NCBI GenBank assembly: GCA_031272775.1
Contig: JAISTB010000005.1
Coordinates: 1 to 64,000, forward strand
Origin: Fusobacteriaceae bacterium
GTDB taxonomy: Bacteria; Fusobacteriota; Fusobacteriia; Fusobacteriales; Fusobacteriaceae
DNA length: 64,000 nucleotides
Direction of reading: 5' to 3'
Shown in pieces: positions 29,074-35,285 of this stretch. A program made the position numbers and the translations under genes. Positions within the stretch are counted from its first letter, which is position 1. The number at the start of each line of letters is the position of its first letter. A model generated the notes under the pieces. That model was not told the DNA's origin. It made no database searches and was given only the letters and a program-made list of their open reading frames with translations.

Positions 29074-29682
29074 TTAGTCGGTTTTGCCATGATTTCCGCG
29101 TCCGTCGGAGCAACCGCCGCAATGCTTTTTGCCCTGCGGGCCGCGGCCGCCCTTGCCGCCTTTGCCGCGCTCCCCGAAGCCCCTGCCGCGCTGCGCCATG
29201 AAGGCTTCCATGGTTTCCCGGCGTTTCTCAAAATCCTCATCGGGGAATCGCTCCTCGCAAGCTTTGATGATGCGCCCGAGGGTTTCCGAAAAGGCCGCCA
29301 GCTCCGCATCGCTCACCCCGTCAAGGACGCTTTCCGTCCCGGACGCTCTCTCATTGACGTTCCCCGCTGCTTTGGCGCCTTCTTCCGTCAGCTTGATGAT
29401 GGAGACGCGTTTGTCCTCCGGAGAGGACTCACGGGTGATATAGCCGCTCTTCTCGAGTTTTTCCAGCAGTTGCGCCGTGGATTGCTTCGTAAGACCCAGC
29501 AACCAGGTGAGGTCGCGTTGGCTGATTTCCGGTTTGATTTTTAATATTGCGAGGACCCGTCCCTGCCCCATATGCGGGTCGCGGGTATTCTCGTCGCGCC
29601 CGGAGCCGCGGAAAGACGCGCGGCGCATCAGCATTTGCAGTTGTCTGAGTTGTTCTGCTACCGTTGTTTTGATTTCGCTCAT
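29074..29682 (-). CDS. MarR-family transcriptional regulator
   Basis: This 202-residue protein has a winged-helix MarR domain: ISQRDLTWLLGLTKQSTAQL then LEKSGYITRESSPEDKR. The ATG follows AAGGAGG at a good distance; the frame stays open further upstream but lacks a signal there. The tail is unusual: Gly/Lys/Arg-rich, ending KKHCGGCSDGRGNHGKTD with a C-x2-C and histidines that could bind metal or sense redox. Three GTCA-N6-TGAC sites in its promoter suggest autoregulation. No target gene adjoins except the divergent infC operon. Confidence 0.88.
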   Translation of the reverse strand: MSEIKTTVAEQLRQLQMLMRRASFRGSGRDENTRDPHMGQGRVLAILKIKPEISQRDLTWLLGLTKQSTAQLLEKLEKSGYITRESSPEDKRVSIIKLTEEGAKAAGNVNERASGTESVLDGVSDAELAAFSETLGRIIKACEERFPDEDFEKRRETMEAFMAQRGRGFGERGKGGKGGRGPQGKKHCGGCSDGRGNHGKTD

Positions 29683-29725
29683 TGTGTTTTCCTCCTTGAA
29701 GTGATCTTTATTTTGTTCATAATTT

Positions 29726-29799
29726 GTCCAATACCTGACCGTCATGTACTTGACTGATTGTAGTATAGCACGGCTTTGATTTTTTGTCAAGCACCTGAC
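29726..29799 (-). promoter_or_regulatory. three operator-like repeats GTCA-N6-TGAC
   Basis: Fourteen-base palindromic sites occur at 29726-29739 (one mismatch, GTCC), 29741-29754 and 29786-29799. One covers the -35 box of the MarR promoter and two lie just downstream of the start, a layout typical of self-repression. Confidence 0.75.
29762..29790 (-). promoter_or_regulatory. sigma70-type promoter of the marR-like gene
   Basis: Perfect TTGACA, 17-base spacer and TATACT on the minus strand, with operator-like repeats on both sides. Confidence 0.85.
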
Positions 29800-29898
29800 T
29801 AAATATTTTTCAATATCTTTTCCAAGCTGCAAAAAGTTGCAAAATCTGCTATTATATAGGCGCAATAAGTTGCAATCCCCCTTCCAAAAACATATTTC

Positions 29899-29927
29899 TT
29901 GACTTTTTCCGCGTTTGCTGATATAAT
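29899..29927 (+). promoter_or_regulatory. promoter of infC-rpmI-rplT
   Basis: TTGACT, 17-base spacer and perfect TATAAT. The leader to the infC start is about 185 bases. Confidence 0.85.
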
Positions 29928-29933
29928 ACTTAA

Positions 29934-30119
29934 GCTGGCCAGGTTGTCAGCATGAAACAAATGAATATCATTTCAAGAAGAAACGCCTGTTTCTCACCTT
30001 ATGGACCCGTAGGCGGTCACATCGGGTTATGATGTACAAAATTCGATTGCATAATTATGCAGTTTTGTATTGAGCAGGGTTTCCGTACCCTGTTTTTCTT
30101 TATCATGGAGGTGTGTATT
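29934..30119 (+). ncRNA. structured leader of infC-rpmI-rplT (L20-leader-like)
   Basis: The leader contains a stem TACAAAA (30035-30041) / TTTTGTA (30063-30069) enclosing the palindrome TGCATAATTATGCA, then an intrinsic-terminator hairpin just before infC. In Firmicutes, L20 represses this operon by attenuation through such a leader. I infer the same here from position and structure only. Confidence 0.6.
30074..30101 (+). terminator. attenuator-like hairpin in the infC leader
   Basis: Arms CAGGGT and ACCCTG with a six-base loop are followed by TTTTTCTTT, ending about six bases before the infC ribosome binding site. Confidence 0.75.
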
Positions 30120-30626
30120 ATTTCTGAAAAGGTTAGAATCAACGACAAAATCAGAGGGAGGGAGTTCCGGATTATTTCTTCCACCGGAGAACAGCTGGGG
30201 ATCATGGATCTTGCGGCCGCGATGAATCTCGCGTCCGAGCAGGGCTATGACCTCGTCGAAATCGCTCCCAACGCCAATCCGCCCGTTTGCAAAATCATGG
30301 ATTTCGGAAAATTCAAGTATGAGCAGACCCGGAAAGCCAAAGAGGCGCGGAAAAATCAAAAACAGGTCGTTGTGAAAGAAGTGAAGGTCACGGCGAGAAT
30401 CGATGACCACGACCTCGATACGAAAACCGCGATGATAGAGAAATTCCTGTCGAAAGAGCACAAAGTCAAGGTGACGCTGATGCTGTACGGGCGCGAGCGC
30501 ATGCACGCCGCCCGGGGCGAGCAGACCCTCAACGAAATTGCGGAAAAATTTCAGGAAATCGCTGAAGTTGACAAAAAATACAACGAAAAGCAGAAATATC
30601 TCATGCTTTCACCGAAAAAAGCCTGA
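30120..30626 (+). CDS. infC: translation initiation factor IF-3, AUU start
   Basis: IF-3 binds the 30S subunit and controls start-codon selection. The 168-residue protein has the usual N-terminal domain (KVRINDKIRGREFRIISSTG) and C-terminal domain (DHDLDTKTAMIEKFL). I place the start at ATT 30120, six bases after GGAGGTG; an adjacent ATT at 30117 is the alternative, and the ATG at 30105 overlaps the ribosome binding site. An AUU start is a known autoregulatory feature of infC. It heads the infC-rpmI-rplT operon. Confidence 0.93.
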   Translation: MSEKVRINDKIRGREFRIISSTGEQLGIMDLAAAMNLASEQGYDLVEIAPNANPPVCKIMDFGKFKYEQTRKAKEARKNQKQVVVKEVKVTARIDDHDLDTKTAMIEKFLSKEHKVKVTLMLYGRERMHAARGEQTLNEIAEKFQEIAEVDKKYNEKQKYLMLSPKKA

Positions 30627-30659
30627 GCAAATCATTCTTAGTGGAGGAGGTAACACCAA

Positions 30660-30866
30660 ATGCCAAAAATGAAGACCCACAGAGGGGCCAAGAAGAGAAT
30701 CAAAGTGACGGGAACCGGGAAATACGTGATCAAACATTCCGGCAAAACCCACATCCTGACGAAAAAAGACCGGAAGCGGAAGAACACGCTGCGAAAAGAC
30801 TATGTGGTCGGGGAAACATTGAAAGAGCATATGAAGGGACTTTTGCCCTACGGAGAAGGAAGATAA
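30660..30866 (+). CDS. rpmI: 50S ribosomal protein L35
   Basis: The 68-residue basic protein begins MPKMKTHRGAKKRIKVTGTG and carries the L35 signature K-T-H-I-L-T-K-K. GGAGGAGG lies upstream. It follows infC by 33 bases in the conserved infC-rpmI-rplT order. Confidence 0.97.
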   Translation: MPKMKTHRGAKKRIKVTGTGKYVIKHSGKTHILTKKDRKRKNTLRKDYVVGETLKEHMKGLLPYGEGR

Positions 30867-30886
30867 ATCTATAGGAGGTTTTGATC

Positions 30887-31237
30887 ATGAGAGTAAAAAC
30901 AGGAATTGTCAGAAAAAGAAAGCATAAAAAAGTCCTTGACGCGGCCAAAGGATTCCGCGGAGCGTCGGGGGACGTCATAAAGCAGGCAAAACAGGCGACA
31001 ATGCGGGCCATGGCCTATTCCACCCGGGACCACAAAGTCACGAAGCGGAAAATGCGCCAGCTGTGGATCATCCGGATCAACTCCGCGGCGCGGATCAACG
31101 GGATTTCTTATTCCACATTCATCAACGGCCTGAAAAAAGCGGGCATCATTCTCGACAGAAAAGTCCTGGCCGATATCGCCCTCAACAACGCGGCCGAGTT
31201 CGCGAAACTGGTCGATAACGCCAAAGCGGCGCTGTAA
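30887..31237 (+). CDS. rplT: 50S ribosomal protein L20
   Basis: The 116-residue protein has the L20 signature (RVKTGIVRKRKHKKVLDAAKG, KQLWI-type RQLWIIRINSAAR). The start MRVKTG is chosen over an ATG six bases earlier because AGGAGG lies eight bases upstream. L20 organises 23S rRNA early in assembly and is the likely repressor of its own operon via the leader. It marks the left boundary of the accessory island. Confidence 0.97.
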   Translation: MRVKTGIVRKRKHKKVLDAAKGFRGASGDVIKQAKQATMRAMAYSTRDHKVTKRKMRQLWIIRINSAARINGISYSTFINGLKKAGIILDRKVLADIALNNAAEFAKLVDNAKAAL

Positions 31238-31296
31238 GGTTGCAAATTCAAACATAAGACGCTTCTCTTTGCCCCGGCATCGGGTACGTTGATACA

Positions 31297-31488
31297 ATGG
31301 CGGAAATAGCTGAAAATAAGCCATTGCGCTTACATAAACTTCTAGGAGACAGGCAGAATACATTCGCTGTGGTTCCGGGCAGTAAGACCAGGTTTCGACT
31401 GATATTGGAGCCGATGAAGGAAAACGGGCGCGTTTTCGAAGATTTTTCAGATTTGCCGTTGGTTTATAAAAAAGAAAGCTATCGTTAA
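31297..31488 (+). pseudogene. truncated RelE/HigB-type toxin
   Basis: A 63-residue frame contains RLHKLLGDRQNTFAVV and RFRLILEP, which match the central G-D-R-x-G-x-F...R-I-x-F-E-P strand pair of HigB/RelE-family toxins. The N-terminal helices of the family are missing, no ribosome binding site precedes the ATG, and no antitoxin follows. It is probably a remnant; an intact short protein cannot be excluded. Confidence 0.5.
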
Positions 31489-31492
31489 AGTA

Positions 31493-31522
31493 CCCGGGCG
31501 GGGGCTTCCGCTCGGGTTTTTT
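31493..31522 (+). terminator. rho-independent terminator
   Basis: A nine-pair stem CCCGGGCGG/CCGCTCGGG with a six-base loop is followed by six T. It could end the rplT operon transcript as well as the toxin remnant. Confidence 0.85.
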
Positions 31523-31535
31523 AATTTTAAAAAAT

Positions 31536-31579
31536 GTCGCTTTTAAAGCGACCACTTCCCGATAAAAATGTGCTAAGAT
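31536..31579 (+). promoter_or_regulatory. palindrome-bearing promoter, type B copy 1
   Basis: Palindrome GTCGCTTTTAAAGCGAC is followed after 21 bases by an extended -10 (TGC TAAGAT). Copy 2 at 33585 keeps the same spacing. It lies upstream of the VWA gene. Confidence 0.6.
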
Positions 31580-31653
31580 GAAAGTACCCGAAACGCGAGG
31601 GAAGTTTTTCCCCGGCGGGACATTCGGCCATTCGATATGACGGGAGGTAAAAA

Positions 31654-32316
31654 ATGAAAGAAAATTTGACGGAACTTGTGGCAATTTTGGACAGAAGCGG
31701 CTCCATGCAGGGCCTGACGGCGGAAACCATCGCGGGCTACAACAAGTTTCTCGCGGAACAGAAAGAACTCCCCGGAGAGGCAAACCTGACGACGATCCTC
31801 TTTGACGACCGCTACGAGGTTCTTCACGAAGGCGTTCCTCTGCGGGAAATCCGCTTCATCACAGAAAGAGAATACTATACAAGGGGGTCGACCGCGCTCC
31901 TGGACGCGCTGGGCAAGACCATCAACGCCGTTGGGGCAAAATTGGCCCAGACGCAGGAAGAAGAGCGCCCGGGAAAGGTTTTGTTTCTCGTAATCACCGA
32001 CGGCTATGAAAACGCCAGCCGAGAGTTTACGGCGGAGCAGATCCGGCAGATGGTGGAACATCAGCGGGAAAAATACAAGTGGGAATTCCTATTTCTCGGC
32101 GCGAATATTGACGCCTTCGCGACGGCCTCTTCCATGGGGATCGCGCATGCCTACAACTATACGGCCGATAAAATACGGACCGGTATTATCTATAGCGCGC
32201 TGTCCTGCGCGACCAGGAGTTTTCGAAAATGTGCGAATCTCTATGAGGACGAGACCTTCGACGCATTGATGAAAGAGGCTTATGTGGGGCCGAAAGACAA
32301 GAAACAGAAGAAATAA
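31654..32316 (+). CDS. von Willebrand factor A (VWA) domain protein
   Basis: This 220-residue protein is a single VWA domain with a MIDAS motif D-R-S-G-S-M at residues 13-18, a conserved Thr region (YYTRGSTALLDAL) and VLFLVITDGYENAS. No signal peptide or membrane segment is seen, so it is cytosolic and likely binds a partner through Mg. GGGAGG precedes the ATG. It has no neighbouring AAA ATPase, the usual partner. It begins 75 bases after the type B promoter. Confidence 0.88.
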   Translation: MKENLTELVAILDRSGSMQGLTAETIAGYNKFLAEQKELPGEANLTTILFDDRYEVLHEGVPLREIRFITEREYYTRGSTALLDALGKTINAVGAKLAQTQEEERPGKVLFLVITDGYENASREFTAEQIRQMVEHQREKYKWEFLFLGANIDAFATASSMGIAHAYNYTADKIRTGIIYSALSCATRSFRKCANLYEDETFDALMKEAYVGPKDKKQKK

Positions 32317-32343
32317 AGGGGAAGGGGGCTGTAAAATACCTGA

Positions 32344-32372
32344 TTGACAAAAAACCAAGAATGTGGTAAAGT
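32344..32372 (+). promoter_or_regulatory. promoter of the AbrB-type antitoxin
   Basis: Perfect TTGACA, 17-base spacer and TAAAGT, about 38 bases before the antitoxin ATG. Confidence 0.75.
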
Positions 32373-32409
32373 AAAAATATCAAAATACCAAAATTTCAAG
32401 GAGCAGACA

Positions 32410-32757
32410 ATGACTACAGCCCAGACAACCCAACTGAATAAAACAATATCAATTTCTTCAAAAAACCAGATCACAATTCCCAGGCAAATCATGGAGTATT
32501 TAGGCTTTGAAAAAGAAGCTCGAATCAAGGTTGTTGGAAATTCTCTTTTGGTAACCCCGGTCAGAGAAGAGAGCAGCGAATTTTCCGAATATATTTTAGC
32601 GGATCTGATCAAAGAGGGATATTCCGGGGATGAATTACTTGAAGCCTTCAAAAATAGGCAAAGAGCGATAAAACCGGCGATTCAGGATATGATTGAACAA
32701 GTCTTGAAAGGAAAACTTTATACGCATGAAGAAGTGTTCGGAGTGAAGACGAAATGA
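32410..32757 (+). CDS. AbrB/SpoVT-type antitoxin
   Basis: This 115-residue protein has an N-terminal swapped-hairpin AbrB domain (ISISSKNQITIPRQIMEYLGF ... IKVVGNSLLV) and a helical C-terminus that would wrap a toxin. AAGGAG lies six bases before the ATG. It overlaps by ATGA a 40-codon toxin remnant, so the pair looks like a type II module whose toxin has been truncated, leaving an orphan antitoxin. Confidence 0.83.
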   Translation: MTTAQTTQLNKTISISSKNQITIPRQIMEYLGFEKEARIKVVGNSLLVTPVREESSEFSEYILADLIKEGYSGDELLEAFKNRQRAIKPAIQDMIEQVLKGKLYTHEEVFGVKTK

Positions 32758-32876
32758 CTTCACTCCTTTATTCGCCGGCAGCTGCGCGATATTTCAAAAA
32801 AATGAAAGACGCGCAGTTGAAGGCCAAATTCGAAAAAACAATACTCATGATTCAAGAGGATTATACTGTAACTTGA
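32754..32876 (+). pseudogene. truncated RelE/ParE-type toxin
   Basis: Starting at the ATG that overlaps the antitoxin stop, 40 codons read MTSLLYSPAAARYFKKMKDA and then KAKFEKTILMIQED before a stop. This is the N-terminal helical hairpin of RelE/ParE toxins; the catalytic strands are absent. I see no continuation in other frames downstream. Confidence 0.65.
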
Positions 32877-32911
32877 TGAGCCGGTATCAGACCCTACAAG
32901 AAAAAATAATT

Positions 32912-32939
32912 TTGTAAACCGCCTTTTGTATGATATCAT
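32912..32939 (+). promoter_or_regulatory. possible promoter of the MNT gene
   Basis: TTGTAA and an extended -10 TGA TATCAT are 16 bases apart, about 40 bases before the MNT start. Confidence 0.45.
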
Positions 32940-32980
32940 CAAGAAAACAACAAGATATGATAAAAGGTTTGGGGATCCGT

Positions 32981-33304
32981 ATGAACACGAAATTAGATGC
33001 AGATTTAAAAATTATCATAAATGAAATTCAGGCCATATTGCCTGGCGCGCGCATCATCTTGTTTGGCTCTTATGCGTCTGGCAGGGAAGGCCGGGACAGC
33101 GACTTGGATCTCTGCGTCGTTGCGGACCATTTTTCCGGTCGTAGGCTTGATATGATGCACGCGATTCGAAAAGCCGTCGCTGGAAAAATCAAATATTCCC
33201 TGGATATTCTTTTGTACCGAAACAGCGAATTTCAAGAATACGCAAAATCAAGGCCGCGACTTGAATATACAATTGCAAACGAGGGGGTAGTTGTGAATGC
33301 CTGA
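32981..33304 (+). CDS. MNT-type nucleotidyltransferase
   Basis: This 107-residue minimal nucleotidyltransferase carries GSYASGREGRDSDLDLCVV, the intact G-S-x(10)-D-x-D motif, plus a later LDILLY strand with the third Asp. The start at MNTKLDADL is chosen for alignment with the family; an ATG at 32948 is possible and no ribosome binding site clearly decides. The downstream HEPN partner is broken, so this is probably an orphan. Confidence 0.8.
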   Translation: MNTKLDADLKIIINEIQAILPGARIILFGSYASGREGRDSDLDLCVVADHFSGRRLDMMHAIRKAVAGKIKYSLDILLYRNSEFQEYAKSRPRLEYTIANEGVVVNA

Positions 33305-33435
33305 TCGAGAGCTTGTTTTGGCATGGTTGAACTGGTAGAAAGGGATATGAAAAATGCCTTGCAGCATGCAAAGGAGATATTGATGCTGTTATTCCAATAC
33401 TTCAAAATAAGGGCATCACGCTCGAAAGCTGATGA
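33297..33435 (+). pseudogene. decayed HEPN partner of the MNT gene
   Basis: An ATG overlapping the end of the MNT gene begins MPDRELVLAWLNW and then stops. The neighbouring frame continues with LVERDMKNALQHAKEIL, and the third frame ends with GDIDAVIPILQNKGITLES. The N-terminus matches HEPN proteins, so this looks like a gene broken by at least one frameshift. Confidence 0.55.
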
Positions 33436-33436
33436 A

Positions 33437-33465
33437 AAAATCTGCGCCGGATAGGCGCAGATTTT
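33437..33465 (+). terminator. hairpin AAAATCTGCGCC/GGCGCAGATTTT
   Basis: A 12-pair perfect stem with a five-base loop. Its core stem recurs at 47138-47166. It has flanking A and T runs, so it could terminate in either direction. Confidence 0.7.
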
Positions 33466-33532
33466 AACTTTAAAGACTGCTTCTCGTTACAATGCAAGCC
33501 AAACTTATACGGTTATTTTCAGCCCCCTCTCC

Positions 33533-33550
33533 GAAGGGGGCAGCGAAGCC
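33533..33550. repeat. intergenic inverted repeat CCCCCT/AGGGGG
   Basis: A short G/C hairpin lies in the gene-free stretch 33466-33944, followed by a GC-rich patch to 33572. The rest of this stretch holds promoter-like modules at 33585 and 33727 and a small hairpin near 33811-33824. Confidence 0.5.
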
Positions 33551-33584
33551 GCCGGGGGTTGCGCCGCCCTCCTCACAAAAAAAT

Positions 33585-33628
33585 GTCGCTTCCAAAGCGA
33601 CCATTTCCCAATCGAAATATGTTATGAT
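33585..33628 (+). promoter_or_regulatory. palindrome-bearing promoter, type B copy 2
   Basis: GTCGCTTCCAAAGCGAC is followed after exactly 21 bases by an extended -10 (TGT TATGAT). No gene lies between it and the type A module at 33727. Confidence 0.55.
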
Positions 33629-33726
33629 ATCACTATAGGCCCTGATCGCTATCCATCATAAATTATACGAAAATTGTATCAGCAGGAAAACGGGGTAAAA
33701 AATTCTCAAAAAAATATTTTTCAGAA

Positions 33727-33759
33727 AGACAAAATCTGTCGTTCCCTCTGTGCTATACT
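33727..33759 (+). promoter_or_regulatory. palindrome-bearing promoter, type A copy 1
   Basis: AGACAAAATCTGTCG, 12 bases, then TGC TATACT (extended -10), preceded by an A/T-rich run. It matches copies at 40364 and 41659 and probably drives the small protein gene at 33945. Confidence 0.7.
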
Positions 33760-33944
33760 ATTCCTGACAAGCAAGCGTGACGTAGTCAACGTTCAGATTC
33801 AACCATGGGTTGCGGGATCGTAAGATCCCCCAGCCCCCTTTACATCCATCATGGATCATGCGGAAATACTCTTGTGTCAAAGGCATCGGAATATATCTCA
33901 ATTGTCCGTGGTGGATTTTTTATGGTCCAAAAAGGAGGTAAAAC

Positions 33945-34190
33945 ATGCCTGTTCCCAAGTATGGGTATTCGGTAAAAAGCGATTGGGTGAGAAAAATCAT
34001 TTCTGTCGCGGTAAAGATGACGGATTTTCTCGGCGGGCGTCTCGATGTGTTTGCGGATGTGTCTGCGATTCCTCAGTCGATCAAGGTCAAGGGGGAGGAT
34101 TGGCCGCTTCAGAAGCGAAATTTCTACGGTCGCTCGACGGCGCCGGAAACCAATAGTTGCGTGATGTATGAGGCGTTTTACGGGAAATGA
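33945..34190 (+). CDS. small protein of unknown function
   Basis: This 81-residue frame has a very strong ribosome binding site (AAAAAGGAGGTAAAAC before the ATG) and lies 186 bases after the type A promoter. It has no signal peptide or membrane segment and contains Lys-Val-rich strands (KIISVAVKMTDFLGGRLDVF). I do not recognise it. The shared promoter suggests it belongs with the cassettes at 40516 and 41735. Confidence 0.55.
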   Translation: MPVPKYGYSVKSDWVRKIISVAVKMTDFLGGRLDVFADVSAIPQSIKVKGEDWPLQKRNFYGRSTAPETNSCVMYEAFYGK

Positions 34191-34595
34191 GGTTGTCGGA
34201 GCGCCCGGGGGCGGGGGACTGCGGGGGAGTCGGCCGGGAAATTGCGGAGTGGGCTGGAGGGCTGTTTGTGGCCTGTAGGTTTTTGCATATTTCCGATATG
34301 CGGGAAAAAGGCGGAATTTTGGGGGTAAATGAAAAGGGGGTTGTGGGTGGCGTGTGGTCTGCAATTGTGACAAGGGTAAAGATGAAGGGCGGAGTTTTGG
34401 GGGGTTGAGGGGGTGAAATTTATCAGGTATAATTGTGAGCTGTCACATAGATGAAAAGCCGGTAAATTAGCTCGCTGTGTAAATTTTCTATGTGCCAAAA
34501 TCATCAAAAAAGACACAAAAAATAATTTACTCTCCGAAATTGGCTTTTTTGTGGATTATCCATAAAAAAACCCGTAACTTGCGGGATTTAAGGCC
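34191..34595. other. gene-free stretch with G-rich plus strand
   Basis: From 34197 to about 34410 the plus strand is strongly G-rich with many runs of four to six G; frames there have no ribosome binding site and odd composition. From 34420 to 34595 it becomes AT-rich. I see no gene. Confidence 0.6.
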
Positions 34596-34624
34596 TTGAC
34601 AATCGGCGCCGAGTAGGCTATAAT
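34596..34624 (+). promoter_or_regulatory. perfect consensus promoter upstream of the GTPase operon
   Basis: TTGACA, 17-base spacer and TATAAT, an exact consensus. The next gene starts 368 bases downstream, so the transcript has a long leader or encodes a non-coding RNA. Confidence 0.8.
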
Positions 34625-34991
34625 AGAAGCAATTGAACGCACAATTATACCTGATAACTGACAGCCTTCACATTTCTGACAAAATGCCGATTTGACGCGC
34701 CCTTTTGACGAATAAAGCTCCAAATTTCGTATTGCACTGGCTGAATTACGCACACAATTGTAAAAAGTACAAAAATATAAATCCACCAACGTTTTACGGG
34801 AATACGACCCTCAAAATAGAGGCATTTGCCTTGATCGTGGTTGGCATGACCTACAAGATCTTTGCTGAAATTTGATCACGCCAGAGAACAGGATCCCAAG
34901 GCAGCATTTTCAAGAAGATTTACCGGTTTTTCGATACTGAGAGGCCTCCCAAACGAGAGCGGACATTACAAAAGATCAAAGCGAGGAGAAA
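34625..34991 (+). other. long leader or coding remnant before the Cys-rich gene
   Basis: No convincing gene is seen. Two short frames, around 34820-34876 (AFALIVVGMTYKIFAE) and 34912-34993 (YRFFDTERPPKRERTLQK), look like pieces of a degraded coding sequence, possibly a mobile-element protein; I cannot name it. Confidence 0.4.
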
Positions 34992-35219
34992 ATGACTAAG
35001 AAATGCAGGGATTGCCATCACTACAGCGGAATGAAATGTGATCTGGGGCGCACTCTACGCACCAGAAGCCCATCCTCAACATGCGCCTTTGCGGATCCCA
35101 CAAAAAAATGGTGCTGTAATTGCCGCTTTTACCAAAACGAAGTCTGTAACCTTCGCACGCCTCGCAGAACAAGCGTAACCTCTACTTGCCCGAATTTCAC
35201 GAAACATATCATGGTATGA
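34992..35219 (+). CDS. Cys-rich protein with duplicated zinc-ribbon-like motif
   Basis: This 75-residue protein is two copies of one motif, C-x2-C-x2-Y-x4-C-x-L-x4-R-T-x3-S-x-T-C-x2-F, each with four cysteines that could hold one zinc. GAGGAG lies five bases before the ATG. It sits 66 bases ahead of the first GTPase gene, in the same direction, and may be the first gene of that operon. Function unknown; RNA, DNA or protein binding is plausible for such ribbons. Confidence 0.7.
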   Translation: MTKKCRDCHHYSGMKCDLGRTLRTRSPSSTCAFADPTKKWCCNCRFYQNEVCNLRTPRRTSVTSTCPNFTKHIMV

Positions 35220-35285
35220 GGAAGACAAAGTAGCTCTGAAGTCCATTAGAGGAACAACTTTTATCATATAAAACAAGGAGGATTC

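Noticed and set aside
33851-34156. Plus-strand frame of 101 codons overlapping the 81-residue gene
   Set aside because: The competing frame at 33945 has a near-perfect ribosome binding site, while this one has none.
34178-34516. Overlapping frames in the G-rich stretch after the 81-residue gene
   Set aside because: Strong strand base bias creates open frames by chance; no ribosome binding site.
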